A stretch of DNA of 64,000 nucleotides from Beta vulgaris subsp. vulgaris. Taxonomy: Eukaryota > Streptophyta > Magnoliopsida > Caryophyllales > Amaranthaceae. Position 1 is the first letter of the stretch. Each line of letters opens with the position of its first letter. Made by a program: the position numbers and the translations under genes. The stretch spans positions 8,378,516-8,442,515 of the forward strand of contig NC_079205.1 of assembly GCF_026745355.1 (NCBI RefSeq), given 5' to 3'. This document shows, in pieces, positions 21,701-30,336 of this stretch. The notes under the pieces are model-generated. The model was not told the DNA's origin and searched no databases. It saw only the letters and a program-made list of their open reading frames with translations.

Positions 21701-22376
21701 GATAAACGAGGTTCCGCATGGTGAGATCCTAAGTAGATAATGTAGTGCTACATATGAAAAATATCAACAAAATTACAATCAACATTTTCAATATATACTA
21801 GCCTTATTATATGGATTTCATTTTTTTTAGGGGGATATGGATTTCATAGTCGTAATTTACTCCCTCCGTTTTCTAAAGATCTTCCTGTTCCTACAGATAC
21901 CAAGGAGGATCCTGTTGTGTGGGATGTGGGGTGGGTAAAGTAGGAGAGAGAGGGGTTGAAATAAATAAACAAATAAAAAGGGGTTAAAGTAGGAGACAGA
22001 AAGGGAGTAAAATTGAATAATAATGTAATGGTTGACCATATGATAGGGACATGAGAGGGTAAAAAGGGGAAAACAAATTCCAAATAAGGAATAAAGTAAA
22101 AGAGCGAAGATCTTTTGAAAACGCACTTAAACGAAAAGAGAGAAGATCTTTAGGAAACGGAGGGAGTAAATTAGTAATGTGACAAGTTGACAACTAATTT
22201 AAGTAGAATAATTTTGTTTCTAAATGATTTATGATTAATAAAATCATGTTTATCATTAAGAAACCAAGATGGCCAGATTGAGAACTTACCTTAGGGTAAG
22301 CAAAGATAGGTACTTGCTGCAATGAAGAAAGAAGAACTAGTGATAAAAAATAATTTAAAAGCTTTAGAATTTTCAT
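395..22376 (-). CDS. Subtilisin-like serine protease (plant SBT family), 11 exons
   Basis: Secreted S8 serine endopeptidase of the plant subtilase family. Exons by hand: 22376-22290, 21747-21641, 21516-21419, 15179-15006, 8862-8754, 8519-7961, 7434-7334, 7117-6854, 6629-6515, 1646-1460, 942-395. Phases agree at every junction and give 782 codons plus stop, the usual length for the family. Residues 1-27 are a hydrophobic signal peptide. The I9 propeptide follows (about 30-125, with [12 protein letters not shown]). The catalytic set is D154 (DTGVWPES), H228 (GHGTH), oxyanion N338 (SASNTGP) and S568 (GTSMAAPH). The PA domain lies within about 380-510 and the Fn3-like tail within about 640-782. 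Intron 4 uses a GC donor. The intron-6 acceptor is GG, not AG, and no nearby AG keeps the frame, so a functional product is uncertain. Closest subfamily is probably SBT5-like, which I cannot confirm. Confidence 0.9.
1075..1350. repeat. 63-bp tandem repeat in SBT intron 10
   Basis: About three to four imperfect units starting near 1139, 1202 and 1265, each with TTGATACCAAAGTTTACTTA-like sequence and a GGTACCA motif that recurs in both orientations. AT-rich and non-coding. It may be a decayed MITE with internal inverted GGTACC motifs. Confidence 0.7.
1460..1646 (-). CDS. SBT exon 10: catalytic serine
   Basis: Starts [13 protein letters not shown] in phase 0 after a TATAG acceptor and carries the catalytic serine S568 in [14 protein letters not shown], followed by [17 protein letters not shown]. 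Donor ACTG|GTACGT. The motif is complete, so the active site is intact at the residue level. Confidence 0.92.
1650..2010. other. AT-rich degenerate repeats, SBT intron 10/9 boundary region
   Basis: Sequence left of the copia remnant in intron 9. It contains many near-copies of AAATGAGCAAAAACATTG and related A-rich words at irregular spacing, and similar GTTCTCAT/ATGAGAAC motifs near 1955-2015. I see no coding signal. Confidence 0.4.
2015..3490 (+). mobile_element. Decayed Ty1/copia retrotransposon fragment (gag end/protease plus 3' end)
   Basis: Plus-strand translations in shifting frames resemble copia polyprotein: a lysine-rich gag end, then a region around the protease site (ILDFGSSF where an active copy has D-S/T-G), then [11 protein letters not shown], typical of the segment before the integrase. 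Frames change at about 2160, 2230 and 2390 and stops follow, so it is dead. The integrase and RT are missing; 3000-3490 looks like the 3' untranslated region and LTR. It inserted into SBT intron 9 antisense to the gene. Confidence 0.65.
3736..3998 (-). mobile_element. Short non-autonomous Helitron (263 bp)
   Basis: On the minus strand it begins A|TCTATACTAATATATTAAAA and ends with a GC-rich hairpin (the stretch 3746-3764 is nearly self-complementary, CCCGG/CCGGG arms) followed about 10 nt later by CTAG|T. That is the Helitron signature: 5' TC, 3' hairpin then CTRR, insertion between A and T. Inside, 3822-3885 resembles a tRNA-like promoter (TAGTGGTTAAAAC and GGATCGAAACC). Confidence 0.72.
4660..4891. 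mobile_element. Stowaway MITE
   Basis: Starts TA|CTCCCTCCGTC (TSD TA at 4658-4659) and ends with the inverted copy GACGGAGGGAG; the far TA lies two bases further on. About 232 bp, non-coding, Tc1/mariner-type, in SBT intron 9. Confidence 0.85.
5344..5571. mobile_element. Stowaway MITE, diverged
   Basis: Left end TA|CTCCTTCCGTTTCAAAATAT, right end is its inverted copy ATATTTTGAAACCGAGGAAG. About 228 bp with an AT-rich core, in SBT intron 9. Confidence 0.8.
5572..6514. other. Remainder of SBT intron 9
   Basis: AT-rich intron. At 6043 there is a one-sided TACTCCCTC terminus, perhaps a truncated Stowaway end, without a convincing partner. No coding signal. Confidence 0.5.
6515..7117 (-). CDS. 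SBT exons 8 and 9: PA domain and link to the catalytic Ser region
   Basis: Exon 8 (7117-6854) encodes [20 protein letters not shown] and the protease-associated domain with [18 protein letters not shown]. Exon 9 (6629-6515) encodes [20 protein letters not shown] and [16 protein letters not shown], the invariant SSRGP block of the family. Splice sites are AG acceptors, a GTAAGA donor after exon 8 and a weak GTTCAA donor after exon 9. The 4.9-kb intron that follows contains several transposable elements. Confidence 0.88.
7334..7434 (-). CDS. SBT exon 7 with a non-canonical acceptor
   Basis: The coding frame [16 protein letters not shown] and [13 protein letters not shown] is clear and ends GATGC|GTAAGT. 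Phase 0 from exon 6 demands a start at GGT AAT CGA (7434), but the intron there ends TTGTGG, not AG. The next AG downstream (CTTTAG) throws the frame; the next upstream AG (near 7480) runs into an in-frame TAA. The exon is well supported by frame, its acceptor is not. Confidence 0.7.
7435..7960. other. SBT intron 6 with defective 3' end
   Basis: 526-bp intron on the minus strand. The donor GTACAT is acceptable. The 3' end at 7435-7440 reads ATTGTGG before the coding frame, with no AG. A short TA microsatellite lies at 7483-7497. No inserted element is recognised. Confidence 0.6.
7961..8519 (-). CDS. SBT exon 6: catalytic His and oxyanion Asn
   Basis: Largest catalytic exon (186 codons). Contains [11 protein letters not shown], then the catalytic histidine in [13 protein letters not shown] (H228), the [12 protein letters not shown] substrate-cleft strand, and the oxyanion asparagine N338 in [12 protein letters not shown]. 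It ends ATCAAG|GTACAT in phase 0. The usual Gly before the oxyanion Asn is Ser here. The next exon has the defective acceptor. Confidence 0.9.
8754..8862 (-). CDS. SBT exon 5: start of the S8 domain after the catalytic Asp
   Basis: Encodes [18 protein letters not shown] and a CN pair, matching the conserved stretch of plant subtilases just after the catalytic Asp. Acceptor GGACAG at 8863-8868 and donor GTTAGT fit the phases of exons 4 and 6. It lies immediately left of the intron that holds the LINE. Confidence 0.85.
9400..12484 (-). pseudogene. LINE ORF2 (endonuclease, reverse transcriptase, zf-RVT), broken
   Basis: Starts at ATG 12484 with [15 protein letters not shown], the endonuclease opening. 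AP-endonuclease blocks follow in 12314-11369 ([15 protein letters not shown]). The reverse transcriptase runs 11329-10244 with [28 protein letters not shown] and the active-site FADDLLMF, all readable. The C-terminal zf-RVT region (9978-9577 and beyond) includes WKW-type LINE residues. Frame changes near 12430, 12050, 11350, 10250 and 9970 break the protein. Family role: nicks target DNA and reverse-transcribes the element RNA. Confidence 0.85.
12477..13735 (-). pseudogene. LINE ORF1 (DUF4283/zinc-knuckle RNA-binding protein), broken
   Basis: Nucleic-acid binding ORF1 of the L1 element, which coats the element RNA. The likely start is ATG 13735 ([13 protein letters not shown]), but an in-frame TAA at 13691-13693 cuts it after 14 codons. 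The main frame then runs 13594-12695. It contains the conserved DUF4283-like core ([30 protein letters not shown]) and a CX2CX4HX4C knuckle, [15 protein letters not shown] frameshift near 12740 moves the C-terminus to the frame ending at 12477. Its final stop overlaps the ORF2 ATG. Confidence 0.82.
13984..14395. repeat. Degenerate 23-bp minisatellite in SBT intron 4
   Basis: About 18 diverged units of the type TTTGCACATCCAAAACTTAT. It lies just upstream (in gene direction) of the LINE. Small ORFs rich in H, T and C across it are frame artefacts of the repeat. Confidence 0.8.
14396..15005. other. SBT intron 4, 5' part
   Basis: AT-rich intron between the minisatellite and the GC donor of exon 4. 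No gene or element recognised. Confidence 0.5.
15006..15179 (-). CDS. SBT exon 4: end of propeptide and catalytic Asp
   Basis: Begins after TTGCAG and encodes the propeptide end, the cleavage region ([11 protein letters not shown]) and the catalytic aspartate D154 in NLDTG. The exon stops at ACTG followed by GCAAGT, a GC-type donor with otherwise perfect consensus; the next exon (GTGTTTGG) completes DTGVWPES in frame. Reading through the donor instead gives a stop soon after. Confidence 0.88.
15236..15470 (-). mobile_element. tRNA-derived SINE
   Basis: On the minus strand the head carries an A box, GGTAACTCAGTGG (near 15455), and a perfect B box, GGTTCGAATCC (15392-15402), about 55 bp apart as in a pol III promoter. 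A unique body follows and it ends in an A/T-rich tail near 15240. It sits in SBT intron 3, close to exon 4. Confidence 0.7.
15573..15768. repeat. AAT trinucleotide microsatellite
   Basis: About 195 bp of almost pure (AAT)n with a few GAT interruptions and one phase slip near 15680. The long poly-I, poly-N and poly-Y reading frames here are artefacts. Confidence 0.97.
15845..16552 (+). mobile_element. Cassandra-type TRIM with 5S-rRNA-like LTRs
   Basis: Two related direct repeats (about 15845-16150 and 16264-16552) share CTCATGATT..., TTTAGAGAGTGCATTTCCTA-like sequence and a 5S-like segment. At 16340-16425 it reads ACTCCAAAGTCAAGCCTGCT and later GATGGGTGACC; at 15930-15985 there is a more diverged copy (GTTAACTGCGCTTGGG). 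These match the 3' half of plant 5S rRNA (C-box region). The spacer is about 110 bp, with GGATGCTGGAGC after repeat 1 (PBS-like) and GAAGTGGGGT before repeat 2 (PPT-like), as in Cassandra elements. Alternative: two diverged 5S rDNA units. Confidence 0.62.
16553..18032. other. SBT intron 3, AT-rich part
   Basis: No gene. A Stowaway-like left end (TCCTCCGTCCCCAAAAGG) occurs at 17254, with only a weak partner near 17450. At 17525-17590 the minus strand shows GTAGTTGGTAAGA and ATTCGAATC, a possible decayed tRNA-like head. Confidence 0.4.
18036..18331. mobile_element. Tourist-like (PIF/Harbinger) MITE
   Basis: 296 bp between 3-bp duplications CTA (18033-18035 and 18332-18334). Termini GGGTGTGTGGTTGG and, inverted, GGGTGTGTTCGGCT. 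Non-coding, in SBT intron 3. Confidence 0.75.
18935..19130. repeat. Tandem repeat inside the Helitron
   Basis: About three to four units of roughly 55-60 bp with ATCATATCCCCTAAATTCGG and TATTTTAGGCACTAATTA words. Confidence 0.65.
19470..19625. repeat. Tandem repeat inside the Helitron
   Basis: Four units with AATAAACATCTTATGTACTA separated by 40-57 bp; spacers differ in length (ACACTTAGCTTGCACAAAAG or shorter). Confidence 0.75.
21419..21747 (-). CDS. SBT exons 2 and 3: I9 inhibitory propeptide
   Basis: Exons 21747-21641 and 21516-21419 encode the inhibitor I9 prodomain, which in this family folds the protease and is cleaved off in the secretory pathway. Exon 2 begins after a TAG acceptor and ends AG|GTATGA; exon 3 begins after CAG and ends G|GTAAGA. 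The joined frame reads [19 protein letters not shown], the conserved block of plant subtilase propeptides. The intron between them is 124 bp, unlike the 6.2-kb intron 3 that follows. Confidence 0.9.
21860..22166. mobile_element. Stowaway MITE in SBT intron 1
   Basis: TA|CTCCCTCCGTTTTCTAAAGA at the left and its inverted copy TCTTTAGGAAACGGAGGGAG|TA at the right, with TA duplicated on both sides. 307 bp, non-coding. Confidence 0.9.
22290..22376 (-). CDS. SBT exon 1: signal peptide
   Basis: The first ATG (22376) opens a 29-residue exon with a leucine-rich hydrophobic core, ending FAYPK at a perfect GTAAGT donor. Exon 2 resumes in phase 0 with [10 protein letters not shown], the classic start of the mature propeptide. 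A Stowaway MITE sits in the 542-bp intron that follows. Upstream sequence is AT-rich with TATA-like stretches but no decisive core promoter. Confidence 0.85.
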
Positions 22377-24117
22377 TATTAAAATTATGTATATTTGATT
22401 TTGTTATCGTCTACCTTAAACTCTTTCCTCTCTTTTATTTTCTTTTTTACTCGAGCTAAAATGAGAAAGCTTGATAATTGTATGAAGTTTTCTTGATTCA
22501 AATCAGAAAGAAGATATAGTTCTATAATTAGTTCTCTATAAAAAGAAAGCTTCCAAATTTAGAGAAGGAATAGTTCTCCATTCTTTGAATATTTAGATCC
22601 AAAGATTAATTACAAGTGTATCGCTCTTACACTACGAAGAGCTTTTCAAATACTTTTTTCAAATTTTTTATCCGAATTATTCTCCTTGTTGATTATATAT
22701 ATTTCTTTTCCTATTTTGGTGCAAATAGATTTATTGTACGTGAAACATTGGATTGTTTTTAGAAGGTTATGTGATTAGTGGTTTGTCCTTAAAAATTGAC
22801 ATACTTTTCACAAATTATTGGGTGTAACTATTATAGCATATAACAATCAAAAAATCAATTTTTTTTTGTAAAAGAAACTTATTTGAATAGTTATGTCATC
22901 ATTTGTTAGAGTCTTATGTCGTTATATACGTGTGAGATTTTGTTACACAGTAAGTTATGGTGTAGCATGTTACACCCAAAATATATTATGTTACGCATCT
23001 AATTAATGGGAAAAAAATTTCATTATGGGTTCGATATATATAATGAGTACATTAAGAGATTTATTAGAGGTATGTTAGCTACATTTTTCTTTCCTATATT
23101 TAACTTATTAAGATCAATTTAAATCTAATATCCACTTATTAATAAGCAAAGCTTGGATGGTAGACCCGGGTGCACAATGATGTAGGTGCAGCTGGAGTTA
23201 AACTACATATAGCTGACACATAAAACACATAAGATTATTTACAGATTGCAGTGAAAAGAACTTCTTCCCCACACAAATAGAACTCGTGCAATTTGAATTA
23301 GTAATTACCCAATTAATAAAAAGAAAAGAACTACATATTCCATTATTTTCGTTGTTGTTAAAATCTTGAAATACCTTCCTAAATCACTATCTTTCGTATT
23401 TGCTTCCCCATTAAAAAAAATTGCTCCTATTCCACGTTTTGCATTATCTCCTCACTTTTTGAAGAGGAAAAAGCTAAAATTGGTAAAACCCTAAAGGTAA
23501 GCAAACTTATTCTGAATTTTTTTGCAATACTTATCTGTATAACACTATAAAGCAATAAAATTTTTGCCACATGTTAAGCATCCACAATTTAGATTTGAAG
23601 TTTTAGTCATCTATATTAGGTGAGCATTAATGCATAATAAAGTTTTTTTTTACTATTTTGATTATTGTCACGCGTGTAATATAAATTTGAAGGCTCAATA
23701 TAATTTTATTCAAGATTAAAAAAATTGAAAATTAAAACCTAATTAACTAATGTTACCATACTCTATACTTGAAATTTAAGTTTAAAGAAAAGGAAAATTA
23801 AAAGGAGGTCTATCTTTCAGTATGTTCCTCACAAAAATATTAATTTTATCATAAAATATAATGAAATGTATCCAATAAGGCAAAAATTAATTTGGGTTAA
23901 TAAAGAAAGTTGCGTACTTGTTTTAGCGGCACCTATTTCGTGACCTTTGCTCCCTTTTAATTAATCACTTTACTTTAGGAGAACCACATATTAAGTCTAA
24001 AAATGAGAGAGAAAAACTAAAAAGGTGGAGGGATAAATTTAAGGTGGTTTATAAAATTAGAAAGGGGGTCACACGGATGAAGAAAGAGAAGAAAGTAAAA
24101 GGGACAAGTTTCAATAA
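22377..24117. other. Upstream region of the SBT gene, no gene seen
   Basis: AT-rich. The first 300 bp should hold the SBT promoter (minus strand); TATA-like TTTTTATAGAG occurs about 160 bp upstream of the ATG, but I cannot fix a start site. At 23534 there is a Helitron-like 5' end (TCTGTATAACACTATAAAGC) without a clear 3' end. Confidence 0.4.
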
Positions 24118-24462
24118 AAAAATGAAAAAGCAACCAATGGTAGATTCAAAAGAAATGGCTAATAAAAAGAAAAGTGTTATATTAAATAGGAAATAAGGTC
24201 TATTAGACTAAAATAAATTTAATACTTATTAGATTAACGTTATCGGAATGACTAATAAACTAAAAGGAATTTCACCGCCTCGTTAATTAGATGATTCAAA
24301 CTTTATGCTATTGTGATCAAAGTTAATAACACAAAATTTCGATTTTGCAAAGTAATTTTAGTCGGATTTTCAGCCTTATATAGATAAATAGCGTGATTTT
24401 TTGGCCTTCCATATTTAGCCGAATATATACATTTTGTAAATTGAGAATACTAATTAAAATTT
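24118..24462. repeat. 345-bp repeat, copy 1
   Basis: Direct repeat of 25667-25993 (shared words include GATTCAAAAGAAATGGCTAA and ATTAGATTAACGTTATCGG). Copy 1 has an extra segment near 24275 that copy 2 lacks. Non-coding. Confidence 0.75.
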
Positions 24463-25666
24463 TAATCTCTCTATATATAGTAGATATAAAAGCATTTACA
24501 CATCAAAAATTGACTAGACAAATTTCATAATTAGGTTTTTCAATTAGCTCGATAAGCACAACAAGTGGGAAAAAATATTGAACATAAAGTAATAAAATTT
24601 CTGGCGAAAATAGAATGAACATACTTATGGTACATATTGATATATACATGTTTTTATGTAACTAACAATTTTCTATTTCATAATAATAGTTGTGATTTAC
24701 ACGTTTAGTATGTAGATATTTCTATGTAAATAATACTTGGTCTGCTACACAATTAATGCAACATCTTGCTTTCAGAGTATCCAATGCATTAATTTTAATA
24801 GTATTATTATTAATACATATTAGTAAAAACTACGTATAGACAACAAAATTTTGAAAACAAATCTTTCATGACTATATTAATTCTTTATATTAATCGAAAT
24901 TGTTTTTTTAGAAATTATTTGTTTACGATTCTTCATATCAAAGTGTATATTAACGGACAAATTATTTCAAAACCTTCACGAAGTGTATATTGTAGTGGTG
25001 GTCTGGTGCAAGGTAGTAGCAGCGGTGTAAGACAACAATAGAGGGAGTTGTAGTGGGACAACAAGAAGTGGGAGTGAAAACGGTTGAACAACTAAGTGCC
25101 ATTGGTCGTACAAGCAATACGTAGGCAGGGTGATAACTTTTTGAATCAATATTTTTTTTAAAAAAAAAAATTGGCATACACCACGACAATAACTACAAAA
25201 GCTAGCCCGAACTCTTACAGTATTAACACTTGCACATGAAGATTGATTTTTTATCTATGATATCAGAATTTATGATTTAGTATTTGGATGAGTTAATGTA
25301 TACCCTATGACAATCTCATTAAACAAAAACTTCCCGTGCATTATGTATAGGTAAAAAAACTTGTTAGTTATGTAAAGAAATCAGTAGAAACTCATTTTTT
25401 GTAACTCTAAAAACTGGTTTTGTTCGAACTAAATTTTTGTTACTAAAAAAAGATTGGCTTTTTGCATAATAATGTCATAATGAGAAGGAGAAGAAGGGGC
25501 AAAAAGGAAAAGAGGAGAGGGAAAGTTTGAGAGTACTTTATTGTGTTTTGTACTTTTGTTCATCTACTTTGGTCCTTGATGGTGTGATAATGTGAGGTGT
25601 GTACTTGTTTGATGGAGAGATGATGCATATAAACCTGGTTTATGTTGGGACTACTTATTAGATTAA
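24463..25666. other. Spacer between repeat copies
   Basis: AT-rich, with a purine-rich stretch at 25480-25530. No coding or RNA gene recognised. Confidence 0.5.
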
Positions 25667-25993
25667 AAAATGAAAAAGAAACCAATGTGTAGATTCAAAA
25701 GAAATGGCTAAAAAGAAAAGTGTTAGGTTAAATAGGAAATAAGGTACTATTAGACCAAAATGAATTCGAATACTTATTAGATTAACGTTATCGGAGTCAC
25801 TAATAAACTAAAAGGAATTTCAAATGATTCAAACTTTATGCTATTGTAATCAAAGTTAATAACGCAAAATTTCAATTTGCAAAGTAATTTTAGTCGGATT
25901 GTCTGCCTTATATAGATAGATAGCGTGATTTTTTGGCCTCCCATTTTTAGCCGAATATATACATTGTGTAAATTGAGAATACTATTTAAAATT
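25667..25993. repeat. 345-bp repeat, copy 2
   Basis: Direct copy of 24118-24462, ending a few bases before the poly(A) end of the truncated LINE at 26006. Confidence 0.75.
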
Positions 25994-26005
25994 ATGATTT
26001 TATGA

Positions 26006-27863
26006 TTTTTTTTTTCGGCAATTCAAAATTTCTATTGGCTACCAAAAAAAAGAGATACACACCAAGCTACAATACTTTTAATTCAACTCAATAAGAGAGG
26101 AACAAAATAAGTCAAAAAAACTAGAATAGTAACAATTCCCTATCTCTAGTATCACTTCTCCCAGCTACTTTGAATACAATTTCTTTGACTACATGTGGTG
26201 ATGGCAAACAAACTCCACTAAACAATTTCTTGTTACAATTGAGCCATATCATGTATACTGCCTCTGTGAACAAATTGACATATAGTCTTGATTTTCTGCT
26301 CCTACTGTGAGCCTTTGAAGCTGCAATTTGACTTTCCACTTGAAACCCCTGACCATGTCTATTTATCCCTAATAATTGAAGCAATGGTCTCCAAACATTA
26401 TCAGCATACTCGCATTGGAAGAATAAGTGGCTAGCTGATTCCAAATCTCTCTCACACAGGTAACAGGTTCTGTTGCATTGAATGTTCCAGTGAATCAATC
26501 TATCAGTGGTATATAGCCTATTTTGGAATGTAAGCCACAATATGAATTTGCTTTTTGGAGTAGCCTTGTTGTTACTTATAAGCCTCCTCCATTCAACTGT
26601 CTCTGCATTGCCCGGAAGCATGCTATACACAACTTTAATGCTATATTGACCCTGCCTAACCACATCATCCTAGCCTCTCAGATTATTCAATAGTTCTCTG
26701 CTATCTATTATGTTCCTAGAAGCCAATAAGTGTTACTAGTGATAGTAACACTATTTATAGACCCCCTTTTGATATAGTATGCATTTACCCATCTCACCCA
26801 CAATTTATCAGACTTGAAGGCCAGAGCCCACAAGAGCTTCGAAATAGCTGCCTTGTTCCATAACTGCATACTATCATATTCCAACCTCCAGCTTTCTTTG
26901 GCTTATAGAACTGAGCCCAGGCCACAAGAGCTTTATTAGAAGGATTGACAGCACCTGTTCATAAGAATCTGCAACATATTCTCTCAACAGCCTTAATTAC
27001 TTTTTTTTGAGAGAGGAAATATATGTCCCCAGTAGTTTTGCATACTACTCAATATGGTTCTGATCAATTGTAATCTTCCAGCATAAGAGAGAAGGTGAGC
27101 CATCTAGCTTTGTGCTCTCTCAGTTATTTTCTCAATAAAAGGTCTACATTGAGCAAAGTTTAATTTTCTAGAAGTTAAAGGAACTCACAGATATTTGAAT
27201 GGGAGCACTCCTACTAGCAATTGAACAATATCACCCAAGTTTGCAGCTTTTGCTTGTGAAACTCCTGCCACATATATACTACTTTTCTCTATACTAGCAG
27301 AAAGGCCTGAAGCTTGAGAGAAAGCTTGCAAAACATTCATGATTTTAACAATGGAACTCATATCAGCTCTAGCAAATAAGAGTACATCATCTGCAAACAT
27401 TAAATAAGTAAGATGAATTTTTTCACACTTAGGGTGAAAATTGAAGTCAGGATTTAACTTGAGTCTCCCCAAGCACCTACTCAAGTAATCCATGCAAATT
27501 TCAAACAGAAAAGATGAGAAAGGGTCTCCCTGTCTCAATCCTTTTTTTGCTTTAAAAGCCTTAGTGGGAATACCATTGATTAACAATGAGTATGAAACAA
27601 TTTTAATACTAGCCATTATCCACCTAATGCACTTGTGAGGAAAGCCTAACTCCCATAACATGGTCTCAAGGAAAGACCACTCCACAGAATCATAGGCTTT
27701 TCTAATATCCACCTTGATTACACATCTAGGAGAAATTTGAGTTCTCCCATAACCTCTGATTAGCTCTGTAGCTAATATAATATTGTTTGTAATATGTCTC
27801 CCTGGGATGAACCCAGATTGGGCTTGATTGACCACCTCACCAATTACCTTGTGAAGTCTATGC
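26006..27863 (-). mobile_element. 5'-truncated L1-type LINE with RT and zf-RVT remnants
   Basis: Minus-strand element whose poly(A) is the T run at 26006-26015. The RT part (27860-27185) reads [39 protein letters not shown] and active-site FADDVLLF. The zf-RVT domain (26663-26121) reads KFILWLTFQNRLYTTDRL and CYLCERDLESASHLFFQC. Frames are broken between them (about 26670-27180). The upstream half is missing: the RT abruptly becomes Helitron sequence near 27863. Not the same subfamily as the LINE in the SBT intron. Confidence 0.82.
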
Positions 27864-27924
27864 AAGTTGTTGATCGAGATAATTTGCATCGATCATTTGG
27901 AGGTAAAGTTGTTGTGTTTGGTGG

Positions 27925-28679
27925 TAGAGATGGCAATATCCAGTGGATCACTCGACCATCCGCTAGCTCCACCCGGTTTATTAAGTGGGTGAAAAACCCG
28001 GTTTAAACGGATGATAGTCGGGTGACGGATAATCGGGTGACGGATGCGGGTCGGGTTCGGGTGATATTTTTTCATCCATCACCTGACCCATCATCCGTTT
28101 ACCACCCGATCCACCACCCGTTTAAAGTAAAAAAATATATAATTTTTTTTTAATTTTGGGCTTTTTCATTTTTACAACTTTATTAAGTATATAAATGTTA
28201 ATAATGTGGATTAGGGTTAGTTTGAGGACGATTTTACATAGTAAGTAGAATTATATAAATGGATTATTGGTTCTTGTTAGCAATTTTTCTTTCTTCTCCT
28301 ACTACTATTTGATTTCACCCGTTAATCACCCGATCCATCCGTTTAACCCGGTTACAAATGGATGGGTGGATTTGGGTGGAGATGGATGCGGATGATGGAT
28401 GGAGCGGGTGGAGTGGGTGGAAGCGGCTGATGGATGCGGGTGACGCTCCACCCGACCCGAACCCGATCCATTTACATCTCTACTTGTTAGTAATTTTTCT
28501 TTCTTCTCCTAATACTATTTGATTTCATCCGTTAATCACCCGATCCATCCGTTTAACCCGGTTACAAATGGATGGATGGATTCAGGTGGAGATGGATGTG
28601 GGTGATGGATGGATCGGGTGGAGTGGGTGGATGCGGGTGACGCTCCACCCGCCCCGAACCCGATCCATTTACATCTCTA
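27925..28679. mobile_element. hAT-type non-autonomous element inside the Helitron helicase
   Basis: 755 bp bounded by TAGAGATG...CATCTCTA and flanked by a perfect 8-bp duplication, TTTGGTGG (27917-27924 and 28680-28687), the hAT size. Removing it rejoins the helicase frame at FGGDFRQ. The interior is rich in CCCGATCCATCC-like and GGATGGGTGGA-like words, no coding. Confidence 0.9.
28273..28679. repeat. Tandem duplication of the hAT element's right end
   Basis: Two units, 28273-28482 (210 bp) and 28483-28679 (197 bp), both starting CTTGTTAG and both ending in the terminal CATTTACATCTCTA. The element thus has two nested right termini. Confidence 0.85.
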
Positions 28680-30336
28680 TTTGGTGGTGATTTAAGATAG
28701 ATTTTGCCTGTTATACCCAAGGGTACAAGGCAAGACATAGTATTGCGACCTAACTCTTCGTTTCTATGGTATTCATGTAAGGTTTTTAAGCTTACACGCA
28801 ATATGAGACTTCAATCATGTTCTTCTTCGTCTATGCTAATGAAATAAGGGACTTCTCAGAATGGATACTGAGCGTTGGTGATGGCAGAGCTGGAGGACCC
28901 AATGATGGAGAAGTCGATATTGAAATCACTAAAGATATTTTTATAGACGGTGGAGATGACCCCATATCATCAATTGTCGACAACACATACCCTTCACTCA
29001 CTGATCACCTTTGGGAAGCCAAATACTTCCAAGAAAAGAGCAATTCTAGCTCCAACTAATGAATAGTTCAGAAGGTAAAATGATCATGTGTTTCCACAAA
29101 TCCAAGTGATGAGGAATTTTACTTGAGTTGTGATGCAATTAGTAAAGATGAAGGGAACTTAGGGGCTCATGATATATATTCTACCGAATTCTTAGACACA
29201 ATAAAGTGTTCGGGCCTGCCAAATCATAGTATTAAGTTAAAAGTTGGTGCACCGATCATGTTGCTTCGTAATATTGATCAGACATCTGGATTGTGTAATG
29301 GCACGAGGCTGGTAGTGAAGCATTTAGGCAATTGAGTGATCGAAGCTACTGTGATTTCGGGGAGCGATGTTGGTGACAAGGTATTCATCCCACGAATGAC
29401 ACTAACACCGTCTGACTCAACAAAATTTCCTATCAGATTTCAAAGACGGCAATTTCCTTTAACTGTGTGTTTTGCCACGACAATAAACAAAAGTCAAGGA
29501 CAATCATTGTCGCATGTCAGGTTGGATTTACCAAGGCCTGTTTTCAGTCATGGTCAGTTATATGTCGCTATTTCCCGAGTCACGAGCAAAAAAGGACTTA
29601 TAATTCTTATTTGTGTTAAAGAGAATAATGTGTGCAAAACAACTACAAATGTTCTTTATAAGGAAGTGTTCCAAAATATATAACTTCATACTCATTTTTG
29701 TAATTTTTGTTATTATAACTTTTACTTATTCTTTCATTAGAAATTTTGTTGTCTACTATTCGTTTCATTGGAAATTTTATCTCATTAAGCAAATCCCTTC
29801 CAGTAATTTGTATAAAGGCATAGTAAGCGTTATTAGTAGCCATACATGTTTCTATTGGTCCGCAAAAAAGTGAATGCAGAGTTATGAAATCAAAAAAACA
29901 AGAGTTTGTCTTGTAAAAGATCGCCTATTTTAAAATTAAAATTAGATAATGGTAAATCCAATATTAAAAAGAGAATCGGCCTAATTATGACTAGGTTAAT
30001 TTCTTTCCGTAACTAGTTTAATCCATTTTTGAAGAAACAAACATACGTTTTCCTCGGGAAAAAAAAATATAAACATAAAGAAGTTTAAAATAATAAGTGA
30101 TAAGGATTAAACCGTGAATGTTTAATGGCAACATAATTTATACATGAGTACATACCATATATAGCCTGAGATCGAATCATTTGCTACAACATAAAAAATG
30201 ATTCTCATAAAATATTTAATTAGGACGGATCTTAGAAGTAGCTTTATTTAGTTAATTTCTCATACATATTATAGATTAGCAGTCTGGATATCATCTGTAC
30301 GGTACGGTATAGAAAAATTAAAGCTAGTTTTAAGTT

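Larger units (their letters stand above)
27864..29683 (+). pseudogene. Helitron helicase (Pif1-like) C-terminal remnant, split by a MITE
   Basis: Plus strand. It starts in the helicase core with FGGKVVVFGG, is interrupted by the hAT MITE at 27925-28679, resumes with a frame reading DFRQILPVIPKGTRQDI, and goes on to GAPIMLLRNIDQTSGLCNGT (29250) and the final Pif1 block [16 protein letters not shown] and [13 protein letters not shown] (29480-29590). Several stops and frameshifts occur between 28800 and 29340. The Walker A part and the Rep domain are missing, lost at the LINE junction. Family role: strand unwinding in rolling-circle transposition. Confidence 0.82.
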
